Assembly (NCBI GenBank): GCA_018828145.1
Contig: JAHJWO010000054.1
Coordinates: 1-64,000, forward strand
Direction: 5' to 3'
Length of the DNA: 64,000 nt
Origin: Alphaproteobacteria bacterium
Lineage (GTDB): Bacteria > Pseudomonadota > Alphaproteobacteria > Rhizobiales > Devosiaceae
Both the position numbers and the translations under genes were made by a program. Shown piece by piece: positions 20,246-29,074 of the stretch. Within the stretch, counting starts at the first letter, position 1; each line of letters begins with the position of its first letter. Below the pieces are notes generated by a model. It was not told the origin of the DNA. It ran no database searches and worked only from the letters and a program-made list of their open reading frames with translations.

Positions 20246-21289
20246 TTACTTCATGGCGGTCGCGGGCACGAGCGTGCCGGCAATGATCTCGGCCTCGAGG
20301 GCATCGACTTCGGTACGAACCTCGGCCGGGACCAGCTTGTCGTAATAGGCGTTCTTGGAGATGCCGACGGCGCCTTCCGGCATGCCGAGCAGCACGGCAG
20401 AACCATAGGCTGCGCTGCCATCCAGCGTCTGCTGCAGGGCCAGGAACAGCGAGTCACCAACCTTCTTTTCCACCGAGGTGAAGATCACGTTGGCCTGGGC
20501 CTGGTCCGTGGCCGCGAAGATCGTCGCCTGGTCGCTGTCGACGCCCACGGCCAGCTTGCCGGCATCGCGGACGGCCTGCAGCGCACCGATGCCGGTGCCG
20601 CCGGCGATCGGGAAGATCACATCGGCACCCTGGGCGAGCTGCGCCAGGGCGATTTCCTTGCCCTTGGCCGGGTCGCTGAACGTGCCGGCAACGGCGTTGA
20701 GGATGGTCACATCGGGGTTGGCGGCCATGGCGCCCTCATCGAAGCCGACTTTGAAGTCGGTGACGGTGGGGAATTCCATGCCGATGATCGTGCCCAGCAC
20801 GCCCGAGGCCGACACCTTTGCGGCAGCGTAGCCCGCCAGGTAGCCGGCCGACGAGGTCTGGTACTGCAGCGCCAGGACGTTGTCGCAGCAACCGGTCGAG
20901 AAATCCGGAGCATCGTCGAACACGATGAACTTGGTTTCGGGGTAGTCGGGCGCCAGCTCGACGACAAAGCCGGTCATGTCGAACGTGCCGACGATGACGA
21001 CGTCGTAACCGGTGTCGACGGCGTCAGCCAGGGCGGGCTGCCAGCGACCACGGTCATAGCCGGCTTCGATGATCTTCACCTCCACCGGAAGCTCGCCAGC
21101 GGCCTTCTCGACGCCCGCGGCGGCGCTGTCGAGGAAGCTCTTGTCGCCCAACGTGCCGTGCAGAACGAGCGCCACGCTCAGCGGATTGTCGGCAGTGTAT
21201 TCCTGCGCGACCACAGCCGCCGAGGACATCAGTCCGGCGGCTAGCGCAAGGCCGGAAAAGGCCCGGCGAGACAGCATTTTCAACGACAT
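20246..21289 (-). CDS. BmpA-family nucleoside-binding ABC protein
   Basis: Periplasmic binding protein of 347 residues. The signal region RRAFSGLALAAGLMSSAAVV followed by AQE combines a twin-Arg-like RR with a hydrophobic core. The mature N-terminus LSVALVLHGTLGDKSFLDSA is the BMP family pattern (Asp/Lys-Ser-Phe). AGGAG lies eight bases upstream of the ATG at 21289. Family members bind nucleosides. It sits between the nucleoside hydrolase and the ATPase genes, which fits uptake followed by intracellular cleavage. Confidence 0.92.
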   Translation of the reverse strand: MSLKMLSRRAFSGLALAAGLMSSAAVVAQEYTADNPLSVALVLHGTLGDKSFLDSAAAGVEKAAGELPVEVKIIEAGYDRGRWQPALADAVDTGYDVVIVGTFDMTGFVVELAPDYPETKFIVFDDAPDFSTGCCDNVLALQYQTSSAGYLAGYAAAKVSASGVLGTIIGMEFPTVTDFKVGFDEGAMAANPDVTILNAVAGTFSDPAKGKEIALAQLAQGADVIFPIAGGTGIGALQAVRDAGKLAVGVDSDQATIFAATDQAQANVIFTSVEKKVGDSLFLALQQTLDGSAAYGSAVLLGMPEGAVGISKNAYYDKLVPAEVRTEVDALEAEIIAGTLVPATAMK

Positions 21290-21308
21290 GGACGACTCTC
21301 CTGAAGTT

Positions 21309-22265
21309 TCAGTTCTTGTTGGGGTTGTAGGCGATGGAGGCGGTGTAGAGGGCAACCAGGCTGTCGAGCTTCGCCTCTTCCACCAGCGTGACCATGGGCG
21401 TGCCGAGGCGCCCCGACAGGTCGACCACGGTCATGCCGCGGGTGATGCCAGGCGCCAGCGCCACGTCGACCGAGGCGCGGATGGACTTGGTGACGATGGA
21501 CGGATCGATGACGACGGCTGCCGCCAGCGGATCGACGAAGCGGAACACGTCGCCGCCGCCATAGCTGGCATTGGTCCTGCGGGCATGGTCGGCGAGGGCT
21601 TCGGAGAAAGCCTTGGCCAGGCTGGTGTCGATCGGCGCGAAGGCCGCATCCACATCGGCACCCACCATGTTGTGGGTCACGCAGGGCTCCCACGGCACGA
21701 CGACGATGTCGATCTCGGACCGGAAGATGACCGCCGCCGATTCCGGATCGGCAAAGATGTTGAACTCGGCCGCCGGCGTGGTGTTGCCGCGCCCATAGAC
21801 AGTGCCGCCCATGATGGTCAGCTGGCCGATGCCGGCAATGATCGTCGGCTCGACTCGCAGCGCCAGCGCCAGGTTGGTCAGCGGTCCGATCATCAGGATA
21901 TCGATCTGCTCGCCCTTGGCAGCCGCATCGCGGAAGCTCTGGCGCAGGAAGCCGACGGCATCCTCGCTGGCCGGCTGGGGCAGGGTGGCAGGACGCGGCG
22001 CGCCGCCGAGGCCATCTTCGCCATGGATATACTTGGCATCGATGATGGGTTGGGTCAGCGGCCGGTCGGCGCCCTTGTGCACGGGCACGTCAGCGCCAAC
22101 CACGGCCAGCGTCGTCAGGATGTTGCGCGTGGCCGCATCCAGCCCGACATTGCCGAATACCGTGGTGATGGCATCCGGCGTGCGACCGGCAGCGATCAGC
22201 ATCAGCAGGGCCTGGGCGTCATCCACGCCGCCATCGGTATCCAGGATCAGTTTCGTCTTCGTCAA
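21309..22265 (-). CDS. Nucleoside hydrolase, second copy
   Basis: Ribonucleoside hydrolase of 318 residues, with N-terminus LILDTDGGVDDAQALLMLI (DTDxGxDD calcium-site motif), the TIMGGTVYGRGNTTPAAEFN segment and NIFADPESA. It differs clearly from the copy at 6.9-7.8 kb (DTDGGVDD versus DTDPGLDD), so the two may have different base preferences. It lies one base after the amidohydrolase gene and 19 bases before the BmpA-like gene, firmly within the uptake operon. Confidence 0.9.
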   Translation of the reverse strand: MTKTKLILDTDGGVDDAQALLMLIAAGRTPDAITTVFGNVGLDAATRNILTTLAVVGADVPVHKGADRPLTQPIIDAKYIHGEDGLGGAPRPATLPQPASEDAVGFLRQSFRDAAAKGEQIDILMIGPLTNLALALRVEPTIIAGIGQLTIMGGTVYGRGNTTPAAEFNIFADPESAAVIFRSEIDIVVVPWEPCVTHNMVGADVDAAFAPIDTSLAKAFSEALADHARRTNASYGGGDVFRFVDPLAAAVVIDPSIVTKSIRASVDVALAPGITRGMTVVDLSGRLGTPMVTLVEEAKLDSLVALYTASIAYNPNKN

Positions 22266-22266
22266 C

Positions 22267-23610
22267 TCAAGCTACCTTTCGTGCCGCTTCAACTCGCGAC
22301 CAGAAGTCTTTGTATGTTATGGAATAATCGCTGCGGATTTCGGCATAGCCCCGCCGCAGCAACGTACGGTCCCGGACGATGGGTTCGCCGGCAACCCAGA
22401 CATGTCGCACATCCCGTCCGCTGCCGGAATAGACCAGTACCGTTTCGACATCTGGGGTCTCGGAATAGCCGGGTCCACTCATGTCGATGGCGATGATGTC
22501 GGCGGCCTTGCCCACTTCGAGCGAGCCGATCTCATGCTCGAGGCCCAGCGCCCGCGCGCCGTCTATGGTGGCCATGCGCACCAGTTCGCGGCTGGAAATG
22601 GGCTGGGCCCGACCTTCGCGGTGGGAGGCGACAAGGCCCGCGACGCGCATCTCGGCGATCATGTCGTAGGAATTGTTGGCAGCCACGTTGTCGGTGCCCA
22701 AGGCGACGACGACGCCCGCCTCGCGCAGTTTCACCGCCGGGCAGATGCCCTCGCGGCCCGAGCGCAGCCCGGCCGTGGCATTATAGGACACCGACGCAGC
22801 GGGAGCCGCGGCAAAGATGGCAATGTCCTCCTCGCTGAGGTCAAGGCAGTGGGCGGCATGCACCCGCCCAGCAAAAAATCCGTCGCGCGACAGCGCCTGC
22901 GTGGCGGTAAGGCCGTAGCGGGCCATGGTCTCGGCATTGTCCTCCGGCCCGGCCGCCATATGCAGGTGCATGCCGACGCCATACTTGACCGCCATGGCCA
23001 CCTCGGCACGCAGCAGGTCCTCGGAATTGTCGACATAGGGCGCGTGCGGACCGAACCAGGGGATAATCCGCCCGTCGGCCGAGCGCTGGCGCTCGATGAA
23101 GGCCGCAGCCCGGGCCAGTTCCTCCTCGCCCCGCGCCGTGTCGCCGAGCTGCACGATGCCATAGGCAATGACGGCGCGCAGACCGCTTTCGCCGGCGGCA
23201 GCCGCGATCTCATCGGCAAAGAAATACTGGTCGCAGAATGTGGTCGTACCCGACAGCGCCATCTCGGCGCAGGAGAGGGCGACGGCTGGACCGATGTCGG
23301 ACGCCCGGAGCGACAGCTCGGGTTCGCGGATGGAATTGTACCAGCCATCCATGGTGAGCAGGCTCTGCCCCTCGGAGCGGCCGCGAAACAACACCATGGC
23401 GGAATGGGTATGCGCATTGACCAGCCCGGGCAGCAGCAAATGGCCGGCAAGCTGCACGACTTCGTCGAAGTTGCTGGCAGCAGGCGTGCTGGAAGCTGGC
23501 CCCGTGCCGGTGATCCGGCCATCCTCGACGCTGATCCAACCCTCGGCAAATACCGTGTCGGCGGCGTCAACCGTCAGGATGGTAGCGTCACGAAGCAGAA
23601 ACGAAGCCAT
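22267..23610 (-). CDS. TRZ/ATZ-type amidohydrolase (purine deaminase-like)
   Basis: Metal-dependent hydrolase of 447 residues, first gene of the - strand uptake operon. Ligand segments: GLVNAHTHSAMVLFRGR, LHMAAG, HAAHCLDLSEED and GTDNVAANNS. Family members deaminate methylthioadenosine, guanine, 8-oxoguanine or isocytosine-like rings. A LacI-type operator is centred about 22 bases upstream of its ATG, so repression by the neighbouring LacI protein is likely. Confidence 0.85.
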   Translation of the reverse strand: MASFLLRDATILTVDAADTVFAEGWISVEDGRITGTGPASSTPAASNFDEVVQLAGHLLLPGLVNAHTHSAMVLFRGRSEGQSLLTMDGWYNSIREPELSLRASDIGPAVALSCAEMALSGTTTFCDQYFFADEIAAAAGESGLRAVIAYGIVQLGDTARGEEELARAAAFIERQRSADGRIIPWFGPHAPYVDNSEDLLRAEVAMAVKYGVGMHLHMAAGPEDNAETMARYGLTATQALSRDGFFAGRVHAAHCLDLSEEDIAIFAAAPAASVSYNATAGLRSGREGICPAVKLREAGVVVALGTDNVAANNSYDMIAEMRVAGLVASHREGRAQPISSRELVRMATIDGARALGLEHEIGSLEVGKAADIIAIDMSGPGYSETPDVETVLVYSGSGRDVRHVWVAGEPIVRDRTLLRRGYAEIRSDYSITYKDFWSRVEAARKVA

Positions 23611-23624
23611 TTGCCCACAAATTA

Positions 23625-23638
23625 GTAAAGCGGTTTAC
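23625..23638. promoter_or_regulatory. LacI-type operator in divergent promoter
   Basis: GTAAAGCGGTTTAC has GTAAA/TTTAC arms around a CG centre, the classical shape of LacI/GalR operators. It sits in the 94-base gap between the - strand amidohydrolase operon (start 23610) and the + strand creatininase-LacI operon (start 23705). A LacI-family gene is encoded one gene away, so autoregulation and control of both operons is the simplest reading. Confidence 0.7.
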
Positions 23639-23704
23639 AAGCCGATCTAACGCCACTTATCTTGGGCTTGTCAAATCCAATCACGGCGCCTTTGCCTAAA
23701 CCAT

Positions 23705-24463
23705 ATGCTAACTGGAACAATGCACAAGATAGCATCAGACTTCGCGCATACCGCCTGGCCGGACATCGCCGAGGCAGCGGGCAGGGGGGCGCTGGCCGTC
23801 CTGGCCATCGGCGCCTGCGAGCAGCACGGGGCCCACCTGCCGCTGACCACCGATACGGATCTGGCGCTGGGCGTATCCCGCCGCATTGCCGCAGCACTGG
23901 AGGCGGTGGTGCTGCCACCGATCGCTTATGGCGACGCCTGGAACAACGAGGCCTTTCCCGGCACGCTGTCGCTCTCACCCGATACGTTGCGCGCGGTGAT
24001 CATCGATATCGGGCGGGGTGTGCGACGCAACGGATTCGCCGGCCTTGTCATCATCAATGGCCACTTCGGCAATCGCGAGCCGATCGGCCTGGCGGCACGC
24101 ACGCTCGTTGCCGAGGGCCTGCCGGTGGTCCATCTCGACTATCCGCATCTGGAAAAGCTCGCCGGGGATATCTGCGACAGCGAGCCGGCCGGACCGGGAT
24201 TCTATCACGCCGACGAGGTGGAGACGGCAATGATGCTGGCCCTGCGGCCCGACGTGGTCGACATGAGCCGGGCAGCGCCGGAATATCCCGCCTTTCCGCC
24301 GACCTTCGGCATCGAGCCGCTGCAGCTGCGCGATTTCAACGCGACCGGCGTCTTCGGCGATCCGCGCCCGGCAACCGCAGCCAAGGGGGAGGCGCTGATC
24401 GAGGGAATCGTCGCCGAAAGCCTTCGGCTCATCGGCCTGTGGCAAGCCCGCCATGCCATTTGA
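23705..24463 (+). CDS. Creatininase family amidohydrolase
   Basis: A 252-residue member of the creatininase/formamide hydrolase family. The N-terminal metal motif is IGACEQHGAHLPLTTDTDLA, followed by GDAWNNEAFPGTLSLSP, INGHFGN and the HADEVETAM segment, all typical of the family. Members open cyclic or act on linear amides such as creatinine, formylated amines or pterin-type side chains, so the substrate is open. A second ATG at 23720 is an alternative start. Starts the operon leading into the LacI regulator. Confidence 0.85.
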   Translation: MLTGTMHKIASDFAHTAWPDIAEAAGRGALAVLAIGACEQHGAHLPLTTDTDLALGVSRRIAAALEAVVLPPIAYGDAWNNEAFPGTLSLSPDTLRAVIIDIGRGVRRNGFAGLVIINGHFGNREPIGLAARTLVAEGLPVVHLDYPHLEKLAGDICDSEPAGPGFYHADEVETAMMLALRPDVVDMSRAAPEYPAFPPTFGIEPLQLRDFNATGVFGDPRPATAAKGEALIEGIVAESLRLIGLWQARHAI

Positions 24464-24472
24464 GGGCGCGCC

Positions 24473-25477
24473 ATGGCCACGCTGAGCGAGGTCGCCGAGG
24501 CGGCCGGCGTCTCGCCGACGGCGGTCTCGCGCTACCTGAACAACCGGATCGAGCTGCCGCAGGCCACGCGCGACCGCATCGACGCGGCCATTGCCAAACT
24601 GAACTATCGGCCCAACCTGTTGGCCAAGCGCCTCTCGACCGGCAAGACCGAGGCCATAAGCCTCGTGACGCCGGAAATCGCCAACCCATTCTTCGCCGAG
24701 CTGGCGGCGGCCGTGGAGGCTGCGGCGCAGCAGCATGGCTATGCGGTCTACATGTCCTCGACCCAAGGCGATCGGGCCCGGGAGATCGATGCGATCCAGC
24801 GCCTGCAGGATCAGCATGTCGACGGGTTGATCATGATGACCAACCAGCCCGACGACGGCACGCTCGCGGCGCTCCTGGAGCCGCACCACAATGTGGTTCT
24901 GCTCGACGAGGATATTCCCGGCGTGCCGGTCCCGCGCGTCTTTGTCGAGAACGAGCAGGGGGGATATCTGGCGACCCGGCACCTGATCGAGGCGGGGCAT
25001 CGCGAGATCGCCATCATCGGCGGACCGCAACGGCTGATGAGCGTGAGCGAGCGGCTGGCGGGCTTTGAACGGGCCATGCATGAGGCCGAACTGCCGGTGC
25101 GTCCGGGCTGGGTCTTGCTGGGGCAATATACCCGCGACTACGGCCGGGCCGCGGCGATGCACCTGCTGCACAGCGCACAGCGACCGACTGCCATCCTTGC
25201 ATGTTCGGACTATATCGCCATCGGCGTGCTGCAGGCGACGCGACAGGCGGGGATAGACGTGCCGGACGGGCTTTCGCTCGTCGGTTTCGATGATATGCCC
25301 TTTGCCGAACTGGTCGATCCGCCGCTGACCACGATCCGGCAGCCGGTCGCCGAAATGGGCCGCGTGGCGTTCGACCGGCTGCTGGCCCAGATCAACAAGA
25401 CCGACGCAGAGCCGCTGACGCGGCTGCCGGTCAGCCTGGTAATCCGCAAATCGGTCCGCGACATACGGGCCACCTGA
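24473..25477 (+). CDS. LacI family transcriptional regulator
   Basis: DNA-binding repressor of 334 residues. The N-terminal helix-turn-helix reads TLSEVAEAAGVSPTAVSRYL and is followed by the hinge region (YRPNLLAKRLSTG) and a periplasmic-binding-like sensor domain ending in VSLVIRKSVRDI. It lies nine bases after the creatininase gene. The two GTAAAGCGGTTTAC-like sites at 23.63 and 16.48 kb fit the operators of this family. The inducer is probably a nucleoside, base or breakdown product. Confidence 0.93.
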   Translation: MATLSEVAEAAGVSPTAVSRYLNNRIELPQATRDRIDAAIAKLNYRPNLLAKRLSTGKTEAISLVTPEIANPFFAELAAAVEAAAQQHGYAVYMSSTQGDRAREIDAIQRLQDQHVDGLIMMTNQPDDGTLAALLEPHHNVVLLDEDIPGVPVPRVFVENEQGGYLATRHLIEAGHREIAIIGGPQRLMSVSERLAGFERAMHEAELPVRPGWVLLGQYTRDYGRAAAMHLLHSAQRPTAILACSDYIAIGVLQATRQAGIDVPDGLSLVGFDDMPFAELVDPPLTTIRQPVAEMGRVAFDRLLAQINKTDAEPLTRLPVSLVIRKSVRDIRAT

Positions 25478-25511
25478 ACAACATACTGATCGCCGCAACG
25501 GGAGCAGGACG

Positions 25512-26093
25512 ATGACGAAAGTACAGCAGCCGCCCGATCCTTGGCAGCGCACCACCACCGAGCATGGCTTTGCCGCCGACGAGGTGATCTCGGCGCTGCA
25601 GAAATGCCTGCGGCGCGGCATGCTCGACAATGTGCTGCTGCTGGGCTGGGAAATGTACCTCACCAGCCCGGAGATGGAGGAGATGCTGTGGTCCCGCCTC
25701 TGCGTCATCGCGGTGGAGGATATTGGCCTGGGCAATCCGCAGGCGCCCATACTGGTCGAGACCCTCTACCAGCAGCACAAGCGCTACCAGCGGCCGGGCG
25801 GCGACCGGTTCCTGTTTGCAGCCCATGCCATCCGCGTGCTGGCAGGCTCGACAAAAGAGCGGACCACCGACGACATGGTCAACTGGGCCATGCGCGGCAC
25901 GGCCCTGGGCGAATTGCAGCCAGAGATACCCGATGTGGCGCTCGACATGCACACGCTGCGCGGCCAGAAAATGGGTCGTGACTATCGCTACTTCATGGAA
26001 GAGGCCTCGCGCGTCATGCCGGAGGCCAATGACAAGGACCAGAAATACCGTGACTGGATCATCAAGGCATTGGACGAAGGTAAGCTGACGTGA
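25512..26093 (+). CDS. Stand-alone MgsA/RarA C-terminal-like domain protein
   Basis: A 193-residue protein resembling only the C-terminal part of the AAA+ recombination factor RarA/MgsA. Segments with counterparts there are ISALQKCLRR, CVIAVEDIGLGNPQA, AIRVLAGSTKE and GRDYRYFMEEASRV. The AAA+ ATPase domain is absent and the frame starts after a normal GGAGCAGG ribosome site, so this is not a broken rarA. It is translationally coupled (GTGA) to the second adenine deaminase gene. The function is unknown; the domain mediates tetramerisation and DNA contacts in the full-length protein. Confidence 0.65.
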   Translation: MTKVQQPPDPWQRTTTEHGFAADEVISALQKCLRRGMLDNVLLLGWEMYLTSPEMEEMLWSRLCVIAVEDIGLGNPQAPILVETLYQQHKRYQRPGGDRFLFAAHAIRVLAGSTKERTTDDMVNWAMRGTALGELQPEIPDVALDMHTLRGQKMGRDYRYFMEEASRVMPEANDKDQKYRDWIIKALDEGKLT

Positions 26094-27955
26094 CGGATAT
26101 GCCCGACGACCTGCTGATCAATGCCGCGGACGAAGTCCGCATCCGCCAGCACCTGGCGCTGGTCGCGCTGGGCAAGCGCCCGGCGACGCGCGCCATCCGC
26201 GTCGGGCGCCTGCTCGACGTCAATGGACGGCGCTGGCATGACAACCAGGAGGTTGTCATCTCGGGGCGCCGCATCGCCTGGGTGGGGCCGGCAGGGAAGT
26301 ATCCTGGCCAGGTGGATGAGCGGATGGACCGCTCGCACCTGGCGGCGGTGCCGGGCTTTGGCGAAGTGCACAAGCATATCGAATCCAGCCACCTGACCCC
26401 GGAATACGAGGCGGCTTTGGTGCTGCCGCATGGCTGCACCTGGACCTGCGAAGCCAGCCACGAATTCTCCAACGTCAACGGACCGAAGAACCTCGAATTC
26501 TGGCTCAAGGCACGGCTGGCCGGATCGCCGATGAAGGTATTCCCGCTGCCCGGCTCGGCCGTGCCACCCACCGCCTACGAGTGGGGTGGCGGGCATTTCG
26601 GCTATGACGAACAGCGAGAATTTCTCAGCAGCCAGATGATGGTAGCTGGACTTGATGAAGTGATGGATTGGCCGGCGGTGTGGAATCCGGACAATCCATC
26701 CTATGAGCGGCTCTGGGGCATGATCCGCGCCACGTTCGAGCAGCGCGGGGTCGTCGAGGGGCACGCGGCGGGTATGCGGGCCATTGACGACATCAACGCC
26801 TTCGCCGCCGCCGGCATGGCCTCCGACCATGAGGCGTGGACGCCGGAAGAGGTGGCCGACAAACTGCGGCGGGGCCTCTTCATGGAGATCAGGCCGCACT
26901 CGCTCAAGGAAATCGTCAGTGGCCTGCTGGCCGACGGGCAGCAGGACTGGTCCCAGTTTGCGCTTTGTACCGACGACCGCTCCTGTTCGGACACGATGAA
27001 GCTGGGTGCAACGGATCACAATGTGCGACTGGCTATCGAGGCAGGGCTGGCGCCCGAGATCGCCATCCAGCTGGTCACGATCAATCCGGCGCGGCATATG
27101 CGGCTGACGCCCTGGGTCGGCTCGATCGCACCGGGACGCTTTGCCGACCTGGTGCTGCTGGACGACGTTGCGAGCCTTTCCATTGCCGAGGTCTGGGCCG
27201 ATGGCGCGCAGGTGTCGCGGGGCAGGGACTATGTCGGTGCCTTGCCGCGCATCGACTGGCCGGACTGGGCGACACGGACCGTCAAGATCGATCGACAGCT
27301 GACGGCGGCCGACTTTGCCATTGCGGCGCCGGATGGACGCGAGCGCGTCAGCGCGGCGCTGCTGCGGCCATTCCACTGGTCCGATGAGTTCATCACCACC
27401 GAACTTCCCGTAGTCGACGGCCTGGTGCAGCGCGATGCGGAACGCAACATCACCAAATTCGCCATCGTCGACCGCTTTTCGGGCGAAGGCAAAACCGCCC
27501 GGATGTTCTGGCTGGGCACGGGGCCCAGGACCGAAGACACCGCGCTGGCCTGCTCCATGGGGCACGACAAGCACAATATCTGGGTGGTCGGCTCGTCCGA
27601 CGCCGCCATGGCGCAGGCCGTCAACGCGCTACGCGAAACGCAGGGCGGCTGGGCGCTGGTGCGCCGCGGTGAGCTGGTGGCGACGGTTCGCTACGAGGTG
27701 GGTGGGCTGATGACCTGCCGGCCGGCAGCAGAACTCGATGCGGAGATGCAGGCGCTCTATCGCGAGGGCGAAAGCATCGAATGGATGTATGAGCCCACCT
27801 TCTCGCCGCGCTGGTGGCCCGGTTTCCCCGAACGCCTAGCCTTCGCCACACTGACCTGCGCTCCATGGCGCTGGGTGCTGGTGGCGCCCTCGCCGCTCGC
27901 GCCCGACGGCTTTGTCAATGTGGCGACGGGGGAGACCCACCCCATCGTGTGGTGA
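26090..27955 (+). CDS. Adenine deaminase-like amidohydrolase, second copy
   Basis: Ade-family enzyme of 621 residues. It keeps the HxH metal motif (EVHKHIESSHLTPEY), GVVEGHAAGM, ASDHEAWTPE and CTDDRSCSDTM, and the C-terminal Ade domain with ACSMGHDKHNIWVVG. It is only distantly like the ade at 7.8-9.6 kb, and the residues just before the metal motif (GFGEVH rather than DPH) differ. The start GTG at 26090 overlaps the preceding stop; an ATG at 26099 is an alternative. Likely deaminates adenine or a related purine. Confidence 0.85.
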   Translation: MTDMPDDLLINAADEVRIRQHLALVALGKRPATRAIRVGRLLDVNGRRWHDNQEVVISGRRIAWVGPAGKYPGQVDERMDRSHLAAVPGFGEVHKHIESSHLTPEYEAALVLPHGCTWTCEASHEFSNVNGPKNLEFWLKARLAGSPMKVFPLPGSAVPPTAYEWGGGHFGYDEQREFLSSQMMVAGLDEVMDWPAVWNPDNPSYERLWGMIRATFEQRGVVEGHAAGMRAIDDINAFAAAGMASDHEAWTPEEVADKLRRGLFMEIRPHSLKEIVSGLLADGQQDWSQFALCTDDRSCSDTMKLGATDHNVRLAIEAGLAPEIAIQLVTINPARHMRLTPWVGSIAPGRFADLVLLDDVASLSIAEVWADGAQVSRGRDYVGALPRIDWPDWATRTVKIDRQLTAADFAIAAPDGRERVSAALLRPFHWSDEFITTELPVVDGLVQRDAERNITKFAIVDRFSGEGKTARMFWLGTGPRTEDTALACSMGHDKHNIWVVGSSDAAMAQAVNALRETQGGWALVRRGELVATVRYEVGGLMTCRPAAELDAEMQALYREGESIEWMYEPTFSPRWWPGFPERLAFATLTCAPWRWVLVAPSPLAPDGFVNVATGETHPIVW

Positions 27956-27971
27956 GGCCCCCCCGTATTGC

Positions 27972-28973
27972 CTAGCGGAATGCTGGGATCACGTGGCGGC
28001 CGTAGCCGGCAATGATCTCTTCCTCGTCGCCGCTGTCGAGATAGATGTTGAACTGGGTGACGCCGGCATCCTTGAGCGTATGGATCTTGGCGATGTGCTC
28101 GTCGGGCTCGCCCAGCACGCAGAAATTCTCGACCACGTCGGGCGTGATGAAATCGAGGAACGGATTGTCGGCCTGACCGTGCTTGGAATAGTCGTAGCCG
28201 CGGCGCTTCTCGATATAGCTGGTAAGGCTCTGCGGGATCTGGTCGCTGTCGGCGCCGTATTTCTCGACAATATCGGCAACGTGGTTGCCCACCATGGCCG
28301 GGAACCACTTGGTGGCCTCGATGGCGCGGGCCTTGTCACCAAAATAGGCAGGCGCAGCGGCCATTGAGCGGAACTTCGACATGTCGCGGCCGGCGGCCTT
28401 GCCGGCGTCGAGGCATTGGTCGGTGAACCACTTGCAGAGCCCGGGATCGGCCAGCTGCAGCACGACGCCATCGGCGTGTTCACCCGCGGTCTTGAGCGCC
28501 AGCGGGCCATAGGCGGCAATCCAGCTGGGCATGTCGTGTCCGACGGCCCAGGGGAACTTCACCGCAGCCGGGATTTCGCCATAGGTAACTTCCTCGCCCC
28601 GCACCATAGCCTTGGTCTTGGCGATGAAGTCCGCGACACGCGCCAGGGTAGCCGGCTTCTTGCCCATGACGCGCATGGAGCTGTCGCCGCGGCCGACGGC
28701 GAGATCGAAACGGCCACCGCTCTGCTTGGACAGGGAGCCGAAGATGGAGGCGGCAACAGACCAGTCACGCACGTCAGGATTGGTCACCAGCGGGCCAAAG
28801 CGCATGTCGGTCGTGTGTTCCATGCACATGGCAATGGCGGCGTAGCAATCGCGCCAGAGAATGTGGGAATCGTAGAACCAGCAATAGCTGAAGCCAGCAT
28901 ATTCGGCGGCGCGCACCAGATAGCGGGCTCGCTCTGCCTCGATGAAGCCCTTGAAGGTGATGCCGAATTCCAT
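27972..28973 (-). CDS. F420-dependent luciferase-like oxidoreductase (LLM class)
   Basis: Luciferase-like TIM-barrel flavin/deazaflavin oxidoreductase of 333 residues. GGGAGG lies five bases before the ATG at 28973, so the start is well supported. Characteristic segments are FGITFKGFIEAE, WFYDSHILWRD and LAVGRGDSSMRVMGKKPAT. Overall pattern fits the family commonly predicted to use coenzyme F420 rather than FMN. It lies downstream of the F420 transporter operon but has its own leader with an inverted repeat like that of fgd. The substrate is unknown. Confidence 0.8.
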   Translation of the reverse strand: MEFGITFKGFIEAERARYLVRAAEYAGFSYCWFYDSHILWRDCYAAIAMCMEHTTDMRFGPLVTNPDVRDWSVAASIFGSLSKQSGGRFDLAVGRGDSSMRVMGKKPATLARVADFIAKTKAMVRGEEVTYGEIPAAVKFPWAVGHDMPSWIAAYGPLALKTAGEHADGVVLQLADPGLCKWFTDQCLDAGKAAGRDMSKFRSMAAAPAYFGDKARAIEATKWFPAMVGNHVADIVEKYGADSDQIPQSLTSYIEKRRGYDYSKHGQADNPFLDFITPDVVENFCVLGEPDEHIAKIHTLKDAGVTQFNIYLDSGDEEEIIAGYGRHVIPAFR

Positions 28974-28999
28974 ACGCGCCTCCCGCATGCATTGATCAG

Positions 29000-29023
29000 A
29001 AATTTGACCAGTCGATCAAATTT
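29000..29023. promoter_or_regulatory. Inverted repeat upstream of the LLM oxidoreductase gene
   Basis: Arms AAATTTGA (29000-29007) and TCAAATTT (29016-29023) flank an 8-base spacer. Within it, TTTGACCA-GT-CGATCAAA matches 14 of 18 bases of the fgd-promoter palindrome TTTGACCA-AA-TGGTCAAA. The repeat ends 27 bases from the oxidoreductase ATG, where a repressor would block transcription. No regulator gene of the TetR type is encoded within this locus. Confidence 0.6.
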
Positions 29024-29074
29024 TTGGGTCGGCGCGTCGTGATTGTCAATCGCAATTGCACGGACCTGGCCGAT

